Assembly: GCF_014084105.1 (NCBI RefSeq)
Contig: NZ_CP048289.1
Coordinates: forward strand, 1,497,922-1,561,921
DNA length: 64,000 bases
Direction: 5' to 3'
Source of the DNA: Streptacidiphilus sp. P02-A3a
GTDB taxonomy: Bacteria > Actinomycetota > Actinomycetes > Streptomycetales > Streptomycetaceae
Under the pieces are notes generated by a model, which was given only the letters and a program-made list of their open reading frames with translations, ran no database searches and was not told where the DNA came from. Position 1 is the stretch's first letter. Each line of letters opens with the position of its first letter. The position numbers and the translations under genes are program-made. Shown piece by piece: positions 27,768-37,064 of this stretch.

Positions 27768-29297
27768 ATGTCGAACAAGCGAGAGTGCCCGACCGTCGAC
27801 GACCTCCGCGAGCCCGTCCCGTCCGCGCCGGACCGCCGACCCGGCGGTCCGGACCGCCCGGTCGCCCCGCCCGGCCCGGAGCGGCAGCGGATACCCGCTC
27901 CACGGAAGGAAAATGAGCCATCGTCAGGATCTGCGCAGAGCAGGTCGGGCGGCCGTGGGCTGTGGCAACTGGTGGCGCTCGCGGCCGGGTTCGTGATGGC
28001 GGCGGTCGACGCGACGGTGGTGAACGTCGCCGGGCACACCCTGCAGCAGCGGCTCGGTCTCGGACTGTCCCAACTGACCTGGGTGGTCGACGGATACACC
28101 CTCTCCTTCGCGGCACTGCTGCTGCTCGCCGGTGCGCTGGCGGACCGGCTCGGCGCCAAGCGGCTGTACCTGGCCGGGATGGTCGTCTTCGTGGTGGCCT
28201 CGCTCGGCTGCGCGCTGTCGCCGAACGGCACGCTGCTGGTGGCCGCGCGGCTGCTCCAGGGTTCCGGGGCGGCGCTGTTCATGCCCAGTTCGCTGACGCT
28301 GCTCACGGCCGCGTTCCCGGAGCCGAGCCGCCGGGCGCGGATGGTGGCGCTGTGGTCGGCGATCGTCTCCGGCTCGATGGCCTTCGGGCCGGTGATCGGC
28401 GGGCTGCTGGTGGAGAGCTTCGGCTGGCGCAGCATCTTCCTGGTGAACCTGCCGGTGGGCGCGTTCGGCCTGCTGCTCGCGGTCCGGGTCGTGCCGTCGC
28501 TGCCCGGGCGTCCGGCCCGCTTCGCCTGGTCCGGGCACGCGCTGGGACTGGGCATGCTGGCGCTGCTGTGCTTCACGCTGATCGAGGGGCCGACGCTGGG
28601 CTGGTCCTCGGCGTCGATCCTGGCCTCGGCGTCCGGGACGGTGCTGCTGGTGGCGCTGTTCGTGCGGAACCTGCGCACCTCGCGGCGGCCGGTGCTGCCG
28701 GTCGCGCTGTTCGCCAGCAGCCGGTTCTCGGCCGCCAACGTCATCGGCTTCCTGGTCAACGCCGGGGTGTACGGCGAGTGCTACCTGCTCGGACTGTTCT
28801 TCCAGTCCGCGCGCGGTGACGATCCGCTGTGGGCCGGTATCGAGATGCTCCCGGTCACCGGGGTGTTCGTGCTCGGGAACCTGCTCTTCGCCCGGCTGAC
28901 GGCGCGGCTGGGGGTGCGCCTGCCGCTGATGGGCGGGCTGCTGCTGTCCGGCGCCGGGATGCTGGTGCTGACCACGGTGTCCGCCGCGATGCCGTACCCG
29001 CTGATGGCGGCCCTGCTGGTGGTGGCGAACCTGGGGGTCGGCGTGGCGGTTCCGGCGATGGTCGCGGCGCTGGTGGACGCGGCCGGCCCGGAGCACGCCA
29101 ACGCGGGCGCGGCGACCATGAACGCCAACCGGCAGGTCGGCACGCTGGTGGGGGTGGCGCTGACCGGGGTGCTCCTGTCGGCCACGGGCGGCCACTGGTA
29201 CACGGCGGCGGCGCTGGGCTTCGGCGCGACCGGGGCGGCCTTCCTGGTCGCGGTGGTCCTGGCCTGGCGCTTCCTGCGGCCCGCGACGCGGGCCTGA
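27768..29297 (+). CDS. DHA2-family MFS efflux transporter
   Basis: This 509-residue membrane protein has many hydrophobic helices, and I judge about 14, as in drug:H+ antiporter family 2. Signatures include VDATVVNVAGHTLQQRLG in helix 1, LSQLTWVVDGYTLSFAALLLLAGALADRLGAKRLY (motif A region) and GSGAALFMPSSLTLL (motif C region). It starts at ATG 27768 after GGGAG. The first ~65 residues are Pro/Arg-rich and cytoplasmic, longer than usual. It probably exports a drug-like compound under control of the divergent HxlR regulator. Confidence 0.9.
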   Translation: MSNKRECPTVDDLREPVPSAPDRRPGGPDRPVAPPGPERQRIPAPRKENEPSSGSAQSRSGGRGLWQLVALAAGFVMAAVDATVVNVAGHTLQQRLGLGLSQLTWVVDGYTLSFAALLLLAGALADRLGAKRLYLAGMVVFVVASLGCALSPNGTLLVAARLLQGSGAALFMPSSLTLLTAAFPEPSRRARMVALWSAIVSGSMAFGPVIGGLLVESFGWRSIFLVNLPVGAFGLLLAVRVVPSLPGRPARFAWSGHALGLGMLALLCFTLIEGPTLGWSSASILASASGTVLLVALFVRNLRTSRRPVLPVALFASSRFSAANVIGFLVNAGVYGECYLLGLFFQSARGDDPLWAGIEMLPVTGVFVLGNLLFARLTARLGVRLPLMGGLLLSGAGMLVLTTVSAAMPYPLMAALLVVANLGVGVAVPAMVAALVDAAGPEHANAGAATMNANRQVGTLVGVALTGVLLSATGGHWYTAAALGFGATGAAFLVAVVLAWRFLRPATRA

Positions 29298-29318
29298 CCG
29301 TCCCCGGCGAGCCCAGGC

Positions 29319-29373
29319 CCCAGGTCCCAGGCCTCAGGTCCCAGGTCCCAGGCCTCAGGTCCCAGGTCCCTGG
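29319..29373. repeat. 21-bp tandem repeat after the efflux gene
   Basis: The unit CCCAGGTCCCAGGCCTCAGG plus T (21 bp) occurs as 29319-29339 and 29340-29360, followed by a 13-base partial copy. It lies between the transporter stop and the flavin/F420 enzyme gene. No function is evident; it should vary in copy number between strains. Confidence 0.8.
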
Positions 29374-29482
29374 TTGGGCCCGGTTCGGACGTCTGCCCGG
29401 TGCGGACGGGAACAGGAGGGGACAGCATGGACGCTGAGAGGTCTGGACAGGACCAGGCAAGGACGACCAGGAGGACCGCGTC

Positions 29483-29905
29483 ATGTCAGCCGAAGGCCTC
29501 GAACAACTGATCGCCGGGACGCACGGGGGCGCGCTGGTCGCGCTCAAGCGGGACGGCCGCCCGCAGATCTCCAATGTCAGCCACGTGTTCCAGCCGGAAA
29601 CCCGGCTGCTGCGGATCTCCACCACCGCCGACCGGGCCAAGGTGGCGAACCTCCGCCGCGACCCGCGCGCCAGCTACTACGTGAGCAGCGAGAACCAGTG
29701 GAGCTACGCCGTGGCCGAGGGCACGGTGGAGCTCACCCCGGTCGCCGCCGACCCGCACGACGCGGTGGTGGAGGAACTGATCGAGGTCTACCGGCTGATC
29801 CTGGGGGAGCACCCCGACTGGGACGAGTACCGCGCCGCCATGGTGGCCGACCGCCGCCTGGTCATCCGGTTCACCGTGGACCGGGTCTACGGCATCGCCC
29901 GCTGA
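29483..29905 (+). CDS. PPOX-class flavin/F420-dependent oxidoreductase
   Basis: This 140-residue split beta-barrel protein matches the pyridoxamine-5'-phosphate-oxidase-like F420 family: ALVALKRDGRPQISNVSHVF, RISTTADRAKVANLRRDPRASYYV and WSYAVAEGTVELTPVAADPHD. It starts at ATG 29483 behind an AGGAGG-type site. These proteins bind FMN or the deazaflavin F420 and reduce diverse small molecules in actinobacteria. The substrate is unknown. Neither neighbour is an obvious partner. Confidence 0.88.
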   Translation: MSAEGLEQLIAGTHGGALVALKRDGRPQISNVSHVFQPETRLLRISTTADRAKVANLRRDPRASYYVSSENQWSYAVAEGTVELTPVAADPHDAVVEELIEVYRLILGEHPDWDEYRAAMVADRRLVIRFTVDRVYGIAR

Positions 29906-29981
29906 CGTCCGCCGCAGGGGTTCCGGCCACGGCCGCAGCGGTCGCTGTGGCCGGAACCGCGTCGGCGGCGGAGAAGGTCTG

Positions 29982-30017
29982 TAGACGCCCAAGTCCCGAG
30001 ACAGTTAGCATGGCTAA
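29982..30017 (+). promoter_or_regulatory. Possible leaderless promoter and palindrome of the ABC exporter
   Basis: TAGACG (29982-29987), an 18-base spacer and TAGCAT (30006-30011) resemble a -35/-10 pair placing the transcript start close to the ATG at 30020. The palindrome TTAGC-ATG-GCTAA (30005-30017) covers the -10 element and looks like a MarR-type operator. No Shine-Dalgarno sequence is present. Confidence 0.5.
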
Positions 30018-30019
30018 TT

Positions 30020-33000
30020 ATGTTCCTGGCTCACCGGTCTCATGGGGACCACAACGCTGACGCCGCACCCGCCGCGATACCCGGGTGGCTGCGGCGTCTC
30101 AGCTCGTACTGCTGGCGCTACCGGCGCAACGTCCTGCTCTCCTTCGGTGCCTCGCTGCTCGGTATGGCCGTCAGCGCCCTGGTGCCGCTGATTCCGCGGT
30201 TGATCATCGACGATGTGATCACCGCCCACACCCGGCACCTCACCCCCTGGGCGGTAGCCCTGGTGGCGGCCGCGGCGGTGGTCTTCGTGGCGACCATGGT
30301 CCGCCGGTACTGGGGCGGCAAGCTCGCCCTGGACGTCCAGCACGACCTGCGCCAGGACCTGTTCGACTCGCTCACCCGGCTGGACGGCGCCCGCCAGGAC
30401 GCCCTGGAGACCGGACAGGTGGTCGGCCGGGCCACCTCCGACCTGCAGATGATCCAGGGCCTGCTGGGGATGCTGCCGATGATGATCGGCAACTTCCTGC
30501 TGTTCGTGCTCTCCATCGTGGTGATGCTGTTCCTCTCCCCGCTGCTCACCCTGATCGCCATCGCCATGGCCCCGGCGCTGTGGTGGTTCGCCCAGCTCAG
30601 CCGGAAGAAGCTGTTCCCGGCCACCTGGGCGGCCCAGCAGGAGGCCGGGGCGGTCGCCGGAGTGGTCGACGGAGCGGTCTCCGGGGTCCGCGTGGTCAAG
30701 GGCTTCGGGCAGGAGGAGCAGGAACTCGACCGGCTGGAGCAGACCAGCCGCAGGCTGTTCGCCAAGCGGCTGCGCGGGGTCAGGCTCAGCGCCCGCTACG
30801 GGCCCGCGATGCAGGCCATCCCCTCCCTCGGGCAGGTCGCGGTACTCGCCCTCGGCGGCTACCTGGCCGTCCGCGGCGAGGTCACCCTCGGCACCTTCGT
30901 CGCCTTCTCCACCTACGTCGCCCAGATGACCGCCCCGGTGCGGACCCTGACCATGCTGATGACCGTGGGCCAGCAGGTCCGGGCGAGCGTGGAGCGGGTG
31001 TTCCAGCTGATCGACGAGCGCCCGCTGATCACCGAGCGCCCGGACGCGACCGAGCTGGACGCCAGCGAGATCGAACTGGCCGACGGCGTCCCCGCGCTGG
31101 CCTTCGACGCGGTCGACTTCACCTACTCCGACACCACCGAGCCGGTGGTCCGGAAGTTCAGCCTGGAACTCGCGCACGGCGAGACCGTGGCCCTGGTCGG
31201 CGCCTCCGGGTCGGGCAAGTCGACCGTGGGCATGCTGGTCCCGCGCTTCTACGAGGCCAGCTCCGGCAGCGTCCGGGTGCACGGCCACGACGTACGCGAC
31301 CTGACGCTGCGCTCGCTGCGGGCCGCCATCGGCATCGTCCCCGAGGACAGCTTCCTGTTCTCCGAGTCGGTGCGCGCCAACATCAGCTACGGGCGGCCCG
31401 ACGCCACCCTGGCCGAGGTCGAGGCCGCCGCCCGGGCGGCCCAGGCCGACGGCTTCATCCGGGAGCTCCCCGACGGCTACGACACCGTCGTCGGCGAGCA
31501 GGGCCTGACCCTCTCCGGCGGCCAGCGCCAGCGGGTCGCGCTGGCGCGGGCCATCCTCACCGACCCGCGGGTGCTGCTGCTGGACGACGCCACCTCGGCG
31601 GTGGACGCCCGGGTCGAGGCGGAGATCCACGAGGCGCTGCGCACCGTCATGCAGGGCCGGACCACGCTGCTGATCGCGCACCGCCGGTCCACCCTCCAGC
31701 TGGCCGACCGGATCGCCGTGCTGGACCACGGGGAGCTGGTGGACAGCGGTACCCACGAGGAGCTGGAGGCCCGCTGCGCGCTGTACCGCTCGCTGCTGAC
31801 CGACCCGGACGCGCTGGCCGGGGACGTCCGCACGGCCGACCCGGTGGCGCGGCTGCTCGCCGACGCGGCCGAGCACGGCCCCTCGGCCCGGTCCGCGCTG
31901 GGCACCACCCCCGCGCTGTGGGACCGCGAGCGCTTCCCCGACCCGGTCGACGACGAGCTCGTCGGCGCGGGCAAGGCCCTGGGCGCCGCCGGTGCCGGGC
32001 CGGTCGGCGCGAACATCGGCATGGGCGGCGGCCGGGGCGGCGGACGCGGCGGTGGCGGACGCGGTGGCGGTGGCGGTGGTCGGGGCGGCGGCGGTGGCGT
32101 GATGAGCGCCATGGGCTCCATGCCCGCCACGCCCGACCTGCTGGCCAAGGTCGCCGCGCTGCCCCCGGCCGACGGCACCCCGGACATCGACCTGGACGAG
32201 GCCAGGCGCCCGGACCCGCAGTTCAACCTGCGCCGGATGCTGGCCCCGTTCCGGATCCCGTTGGCGATCGACCTGGGTCTGCTCGCCGCCGACGCCCTCG
32301 CCTCGCTGGCGCTGCCGATCCTGGTCCGCCACGGCATCGACAGCGGCGTGACCAAGAAGGCGGGCGCGGCGGTGATGGCCGCCGCGCTGGTCGCCCTGAT
32401 CATCGTGCTGGCCGACTGGGCGGTCGAGTGGGCCGAGACCCAGATCAGCGGCCGGACCGGGGAACGGGTGCTCTACTCGCTGCGGGTGAAGATCTTCGCG
32501 CACCTCCAGCGCCTGGGCCTGGACTACTACGAACGCGAACTCGGCGGCCGGATCATGACCCGGATGACCACCGACGTGGACGCGCTCAGCTCCTTCCTGC
32601 AGACCGGTGTGGTCACCGCCGTGGTCAGCCTGCTGACCTTCTTCGGCATCTTCGTGGTGCTGCTGGTGCTCGACGTCCAGCTGGCGTTGTACGTCTTCGC
32701 GGTGCTGCCGGTGCTGATCATCGCCACCCTGGTGTTCCGGAAGAAGTCGTCCGTCAGCTACACGCTCGCCCGTGAGAAGGTCAGCACGGTCAACGCCGAC
32801 CTCCAGGAGAACGTCGCCGGGATGCGGATCGTGCAGGCCTTCCTGCGCGAGGACCGCAACCGCAGCCGTTTCTCGGCGCTCAGCAGTGACTACCGCCGCA
32901 CCCGGATCCGGGCGCAGCTCTACATATCGCTCTACTTCCCCTTCGTGCAGTTCCTGTCGAGCGTGGCCGCCGCGCTGGTGCTGATCGTCGGCGCGCACCG

Positions 33001-34096
33001 CGTCGACGCGCACACGCTGACCGCCGGCGCGCTCGTGGCCTACCTCCTCTACATCGACCTGTTCTTCTCCCCGGTGCAGCAGCTCTCGCAGGTGTTCGAC
33101 GGCTACCAGCAGGCGGTGGTCGGCCTCAGCCGGATCCGCGAGCTGCTGCGCACGCCGACCTCGACCCCGCAGGCAGCCGATCCGAGGCCGGTCGGACGGC
33201 TGCGCGGAGAGATCCTCTTCGACGACGTGCACTTCGCCTACAACGCGGTGCCCACTACCGGCGTCGTCACGGACGACGCCGGGGCGGTCGCTGCCACGGG
33301 TACGACCGTATCGGGCGGCACTGACAAGTCCGGCACTGACAAGTCCGGCGTCGGCAAGTCCGGCGTCGGCAAGCCGCGCAAGCCCGAGGTGATCACCGGG
33401 GTGAACCTGCGCATCCCGGCCGGGCAGACCGTGGCGCTGGTGGGTGAGACCGGCGCGGGCAAGTCCACCCTGGTCAAGCTGATCGCCCGGTTCTACGACG
33501 TCACCGGCGGCGCGGTCCGGGTCGACGGCATGGACCTGCGCGAGCTGGACCTGACCGGCTACCGGCACCGCCTGGGCGTGGTGCCGCAGGAGGCGTACCT
33601 GTTCGCGGGCACGGTCAGGGACGCCATCGCCTACGGCCGCGAGGACGCCTCCGACGCCGAGGTCGAGGCCGCCGCCCGCGCCGTCGGGGCGCACGACATG
33701 GTCGCCGGACTCGTCGGCGGCTACCTGCACCGGGTCAGCGAACGCGGCCGGAACCTGTCGGCCGGTCAGCGGCAGCTGATCGCGCTGGCCCGCGCAGAGC
33801 TGGTGGACCCGGACATCCTGCTGCTGGACGAGGCCACCGCGGCGCTGGACCTGGCCACCGAGGCGGCCGTCAACCGGGCCGCCGAGGCGCTGGCCCAGCG
33901 CGGCGACGGCCGCCGGACCACGGTGGTGATCGCGCACCGGCTCACCACCGCCGCCCGCGCCGACCGGGTGGTGGTGCTGGACCACGGCCGGATCGTCGAG
34001 GACGGCCCGCACACCGAACTGCTGGAGGCGGACGGCACCTACGCCCGGCTCTGGCGGGCGTTCGTGGGCGAGGAGGAGTCGGCCGCCGCGCGCTAG
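30020..34096 (+). CDS. Fused heterodimer-type ABC exporter (TMD-NBD-TMD-NBD)
   Basis: This 1358-residue protein contains two complete ABC half-exporters in one chain. NBD1 has GASGSGKST (~residue 393), LSGGQRQR (~498), and LLLDDATSAVD, in which the catalytic Glu is Asp. NBD2 has GETGAGKST (~1143), a shortened signature LSAGQRQL (~1246) and the normal LLLDEATAALD (~1267). This fits an exporter with one degenerate and one canonical ATP site. A Gly/Arg-rich linker (about residues 669-694) joins the halves, and a KSG repeat insert lies ahead of Walker A in NBD2. Bacterial relatives are usually two separate genes. The cargo is unknown; multidrug or lipid export is possible. Confidence 0.92.
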   Translation: MFLAHRSHGDHNADAAPAAIPGWLRRLSSYCWRYRRNVLLSFGASLLGMAVSALVPLIPRLIIDDVITAHTRHLTPWAVALVAAAAVVFVATMVRRYWGGKLALDVQHDLRQDLFDSLTRLDGARQDALETGQVVGRATSDLQMIQGLLGMLPMMIGNFLLFVLSIVVMLFLSPLLTLIAIAMAPALWWFAQLSRKKLFPATWAAQQEAGAVAGVVDGAVSGVRVVKGFGQEEQELDRLEQTSRRLFAKRLRGVRLSARYGPAMQAIPSLGQVAVLALGGYLAVRGEVTLGTFVAFSTYVAQMTAPVRTLTMLMTVGQQVRASVERVFQLIDERPLITERPDATELDASEIELADGVPALAFDAVDFTYSDTTEPVVRKFSLELAHGETVALVGASGSGKSTVGMLVPRFYEASSGSVRVHGHDVRDLTLRSLRAAIGIVPEDSFLFSESVRANISYGRPDATLAEVEAAARAAQADGFIRELPDGYDTVVGEQGLTLSGGQRQRVALARAILTDPRVLLLDDATSAVDARVEAEIHEALRTVMQGRTTLLIAHRRSTLQLADRIAVLDHGELVDSGTHEELEARCALYRSLLTDPDALAGDVRTADPVARLLADAAEHGPSARSALGTTPALWDRERFPDPVDDELVGAGKALGAAGAGPVGANIGMGGGRGGGRGGGGRGGGGGGRGGGGGVMSAMGSMPATPDLLAKVAALPPADGTPDIDLDEARRPDPQFNLRRMLAPFRIPLAIDLGLLAADALASLALPILVRHGIDSGVTKKAGAAVMAAALVALIIVLADWAVEWAETQISGRTGERVLYSLRVKIFAHLQRLGLDYYERELGGRIMTRMTTDVDALSSFLQTGVVTAVVSLLTFFGIFVVLLVLDVQLALYVFAVLPVLIIATLVFRKKSSVSYTLAREKVSTVNADLQENVAGMRIVQAFLREDRNRSRFSALSSDYRRTRIRAQLYISLYFPFVQFLSSVAAALVLIVGAHRVDAHTLTAGALVAYLLYIDLFFSPVQQLSQVFDGYQQAVVGLSRIRELLRTPTSTPQAADPRPVGRLRGEILFDDVHFAYNAVPTTGVVTDDAGAVAATGTTVSGGTDKSGTDKSGVGKSGVGKPRKPEVITGVNLRIPAGQTVALVGETGAGKSTLVKLIARFYDVTGGAVRVDGMDLRELDLTGYRHRLGVVPQEAYLFAGTVRDAIAYGREDASDAEVEAAARAVGAHDMVAGLVGGYLHRVSERGRNLSAGQRQLIALARAELVDPDILLLDEATAALDLATEAAVNRAAEALAQRGDGRRTTVVIAHRLTTAARADRVVVLDHGRIVEDGPHTELLEADGTYARLWRAFVGEEESAAAR

Positions 34097-34100
34097 CGGC

Positions 34101-34964
34101 TCACAGCAGCGGATCGCCGTCGCCGTCGGGGAGTTGCAGGACCTCCTGGCGGCGACGGGGCCGCCGGGGGGCCTGCGGGCCGCCCCGGGGCCCGGCCGAG
34201 CGCGGCGGGATCACCTTCTCCTGGGCGTCCGTGCGGGTGGTGACCGCCCGCCACCAGAGCTCGAACGGGACGCCGTCGGCCTCCCGCTCCACCGCCGCCC
34301 GTGCCTCGGCGGCCCAGTGCACCCGTCGCACCCGCCATTCGGCGCGCAGCCCGAGCAGGGCCCGGTCCAGCTCCATCGCGGTCAGCTGCCGCTCCGAGCA
34401 GACCGCCCCCTCGGGCAGTTCGGTCGGCACGTCCCAGCGGAAGACGTGCACCTCGCAGGTGGCGGTGCCGGTCCGGACCAGGGCCAGGCCCCAGAGCTGG
34501 TCCAGTTCCGCGCCGTCGAAGCGCTCCAGCACCAGCAGCCAGCGCTGCGCCCCGGCCTGGGCCTCGACCCGGCGCTGGATCTCGCAGTGGATCGGCCAGT
34601 AGGCGTCCGAGGCGGCGCGGGCCAGCACCGGGTAGCGGTCGGCGGCGGCCGCGTAGGCGGCCTCGGCCGTGACCGTGGCGCGTCGGCGGGCACCGGCCTG
34701 GGTGCGCGCCGCCGCCCGGCGGGCCCGCCGCTCGGCGGTCTGGAGGTCGGCGGCGGCCTGCTCCAGCGCCAGCAGGTAGCGGGTGGCGGCGATCCGCCAG
34801 GCCGCCCACTCGGCCCGGTCCACCGGGATCCGCACGCCCCCGGCCGCGTCGTCCTCCTCGGCCAGCGCGTACAGCTGCGGCTCGGCGACGGTGATCGCGT
34901 GCCCGGAGCTGAGATAGCCGGGCTTGTCCAGCAGGGTCACCCGGACCCACATGTCCCCGATCAC
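34101..34964 (-). CDS. Hypothetical protein
   Basis: The 287-residue protein is rich in Ala, Arg and Glu, with a long helical, possibly coiled-coil stretch at residues ~60-100. It has a Trp-rich middle (WLLVLERFDGAELDQLWGLALVRTG) and a basic C-terminus. It has no signal peptide or membrane helix. I recognise no family. Codon use and third-position GC are normal for this genome, which supports a real gene. ATG 34952 is an alternative start. It ends four bases from the convergent exporter gene. Confidence 0.6.
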   Translation of the reverse strand: MIGDMWVRVTLLDKPGYLSSGHAITVAEPQLYALAEEDDAAGGVRIPVDRAEWAAWRIAATRYLLALEQAAADLQTAERRARRAAARTQAGARRRATVTAEAAYAAAADRYPVLARAASDAYWPIHCEIQRRVEAQAGAQRWLLVLERFDGAELDQLWGLALVRTGTATCEVHVFRWDVPTELPEGAVCSERQLTAMELDRALLGLRAEWRVRRVHWAAEARAAVEREADGVPFELWWRAVTTRTDAQEKVIPPRSAGPRGGPQAPRRPRRRQEVLQLPDGDGDPLL

Positions 34965-35025
34965 CTGCCACCCCCGCCTGCCTCTGGATGGATGTCCCCT
35001 GCGACCTACCCAGCGCGGGGCCCCG

Positions 35026-36297
35026 CTACGCCGAGGGCCACCTGGCGGCCCGGAGCCGGGGCTGGGCGGCGGCCCAGCCCGCGCCGCAGGCCAGCAGCCC
35101 GGCCAGGGCGAGCAGCGCGCCGGTGCCGCCCAGGTACTGGAGCAGCAGCCCGACCGAGCCGGTCCCCAGCGGGATGCCGAGGGCGATCACGGTCATGGCC
35201 GAGGTGATGGTCCGGCCGTGCTTCCGCTCCGGGACCTGACGGAAGATCAGCACGTCCAGCAGCACGCTGAGGGCGGGGATGCCCAGGGTGGTGCAGAAGA
35301 GGACGGCGGCCACCGCCCACGGTCCGCGCACCAGGCCGAGGGCGACCACCAGCGGCACCTCGGAGGCCACGATGCCGAGCAGCAGCCACCCGGGGCGGAA
35401 CCGCCGGTGCAGCGGCTCGACCAGGGCGGCTCCGGCCAGGCCGCCCACCGCCGCGCCGCTGAGGGCCAGGCCGATGCTCCAGGACGGCGCCGACTCGCGG
35501 TGCAGCAGGTAGACGGAGCACAGGGTGAGCGGCGCGCCCGCGGCGTTGAGGAAGGAGACCAGCACCATCGCGGCGCGCAGCGCGGGGTCGGCCCACAGCA
35601 CCTTGATCCCGGCGAAGATCCCCCCACTGTCCCGGCCGTCCTCACCGTTCCCGCCGCCGGTGCCGGGGGCGCTCGGGGGGTTGTCCGGGCGCACCACGAT
35701 CGCGCACGCGGTGGAGACGGTGAAGGACACCGCGCTGTAGAGGAACGGCAGTGCCCGGCCGAGGCCGTAGAGCAGCCCGCCGAGGGAGGGGCCGACGAGT
35801 TCGGCGATGCCGCCCCGAACCTCGTCCTGGGTGAGCGCGGCGGTGAGCTGCTCCGGCGCGACCACGGAGCGCACCAGCAGCATCCGGGCGGCGCCGCCGA
35901 AGGGCTGGGCCGCGCCGAGCAGTACGGCGGCGGCCAGCAGTACCGGGAGCGACAGCTGGTGCGCGGCGAAGAGCAGGGCGACGGTGCCGGCGGTCGCGGC
36001 CCGGACGCTCTCGGCGGCGATCAGCACCCGGCGCCGGTCGTGGCGGTCGACCACCTGTCCGGCCGGCAGACCGGCGAGTACCAGGGCGGAGGCCTGGAGG
36101 AAGCCGAAGAGTCCGGCCAGCGCCGGGGAGCCGGTGAGGGTGAGGATCACCAGCGGGTAGGCCACGTCGGCGGCGGTCGTTCCGGTGAGCGAGGTGGTGG
36201 AGCCGACCCACAGGGTCTGGAACCGCCAGTTGCGGCGCAGCGGGGTCACCGGCGCCGGTATCGCCTCGTTCTCGGTGACGGACATGGTTGCGCTCAC
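35026..36297 (-). CDS. MFS exporter (enterobactin-exporter/MdtG-like)
   Basis: This 423-residue membrane protein has about 12 hydrophobic helices. WRFQTLWVGSTTSLTGTTAADVAYPLVILTLTGSPALAGLFGFLQ at the N-terminus is typical of the MFS_3/EntS-like family, and AGQVVDRHDRRRVLIAAE is the loop 2-3 motif. It starts at GTG 36297, five bases after AGAGGA. The central loop is Gly/Asn-rich (around residues 215-230). It is divergent from an ArsR-like regulator across a perfect palindrome, so it is probably a regulated drug or toxin exporter. Confidence 0.88.
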   Translation of the reverse strand: MSATMSVTENEAIPAPVTPLRRNWRFQTLWVGSTTSLTGTTAADVAYPLVILTLTGSPALAGLFGFLQASALVLAGLPAGQVVDRHDRRRVLIAAESVRAATAGTVALLFAAHQLSLPVLLAAAVLLGAAQPFGGAARMLLVRSVVAPEQLTAALTQDEVRGGIAELVGPSLGGLLYGLGRALPFLYSAVSFTVSTACAIVVRPDNPPSAPGTGGGNGEDGRDSGGIFAGIKVLWADPALRAAMVLVSFLNAAGAPLTLCSVYLLHRESAPSWSIGLALSGAAVGGLAGAALVEPLHRRFRPGWLLLGIVASEVPLVVALGLVRGPWAVAAVLFCTTLGIPALSVLLDVLIFRQVPERKHGRTITSAMTVIALGIPLGTGSVGLLLQYLGGTGALLALAGLLACGAGWAAAQPRLRAARWPSA

Positions 36298-36338
36298 GGG
36301 AATCCTCTCCACATGGCGAATGCTCACCTTCATGAAAG

Positions 36339-36358
36339 CATTCACGAATAAGTGAATG
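36339..36358. promoter_or_regulatory. Perfect 7-6-7 palindrome of the ArsR/MFS pair
   Basis: CATTCAC (36339-36345) and GTGAATG (36352-36358) flank a six-base AT-rich spacer. It lies between the two divergent genes, 28 bases from the regulator start, and is the likely regulator site. Confidence 0.82.
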
Positions 36359-36385
36359 ATTGCGCGGCGGTGAGCATCTGGCAAG

Positions 36386-37063
36386 ATGGGAGCCATGGAC
36401 GATGTGCGGACGCAACCCGGAGTCGCCGTTCCGGACGTGCGCTGGATCGAGGATGCCGCCACCCTTAAGGCCATGGCCGACCCGACCCGGCTGGCCATCC
36501 TCCGCCGGATGATGGCCTCGGCGACCAGCCAGGGACTGCGGCACTGGTCCGCCAAGGAGCTCGCGGCCGCGCTGGGCGAGCCGCAGACCAAGCTCTACCG
36601 GCACCTCAAGCAGCTGGAGGAGAGCGGGCTGATCAGGGTGGCCGGGACCAGGCTGGTCTCCGGCATCGTCGAGCAGCGCTATGTCGCGGCGCAGGGCAGC
36701 CTGGAGATCGCGCGGGACTTCATCCAGGGCTCGACCACCCGCGACGAGAAGGCCGACCTCTTCGCGGCGGGGATCGACGCCTACCGCCGGGACCTGCTCG
36801 CGGCGGTGCGGGACGGCCGGATCGACCTCCAGGCCGGGGCCGAGCCCGAGGCCTCCTACCTCAGGCCGCTGCTGATGTTCGGCGACGTCCGGCTGTCCCC
36901 GGCCCGCGCCGGAGAGTTCCGGGACCGGCTGGCGGCGGTGATCGACGAGTTCCTGGGCCCCCGGGCGCAGCCCGAGACCTACACCGGGGCGGACGCGGTG
37001 GAGCTGAGCGTGCTGCTGGGCTGCTACACCGAGAACCGGGACCCGTCCGCCGCCGGGGCCTGA
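36386..37063 (+). CDS. ArsR-like winged-helix regulator
   Basis: The 225-residue protein has an N-terminal winged helix (LKAMADPTRLAILRRMM, then WSAKELAAALGEPQTKLYRHLKQLEESGLIRVAG) and a C-terminal domain of the kind found in regulators that also sense ligands (RDFIQGSTTRDEKADLF). No metal-binding Cys pair is visible, so metal sensing is unlikely. It is divergent from the MFS exporter and probably represses it. ATG 36395 is an alternative start. Its stop is one base before the next start. Confidence 0.87.
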   Translation: MGAMDDVRTQPGVAVPDVRWIEDAATLKAMADPTRLAILRRMMASATSQGLRHWSAKELAAALGEPQTKLYRHLKQLEESGLIRVAGTRLVSGIVEQRYVAAQGSLEIARDFIQGSTTRDEKADLFAAGIDAYRRDLLAAVRDGRIDLQAGAEPEASYLRPLLMFGDVRLSPARAGEFRDRLAAVIDEFLGPRAQPETYTGADAVELSVLLGCYTENRDPSAAGA

Positions 37064-37064
37064 G

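Noticed and set aside
30010..30060. 16-codon ORF overlapping the ABC exporter start (ATG at 30010)
   Set aside because: It overlaps the real start out of frame, begins within a palindrome and has no ribosome-binding site; it could at most be a regulatory uORF.
34093..34971. Alternative frame over the hypothetical gene at 34101-34964
   Set aside because: It is Gly/Arg/Ala-rich shadow sequence of the chosen frame, which has normal codon bias.
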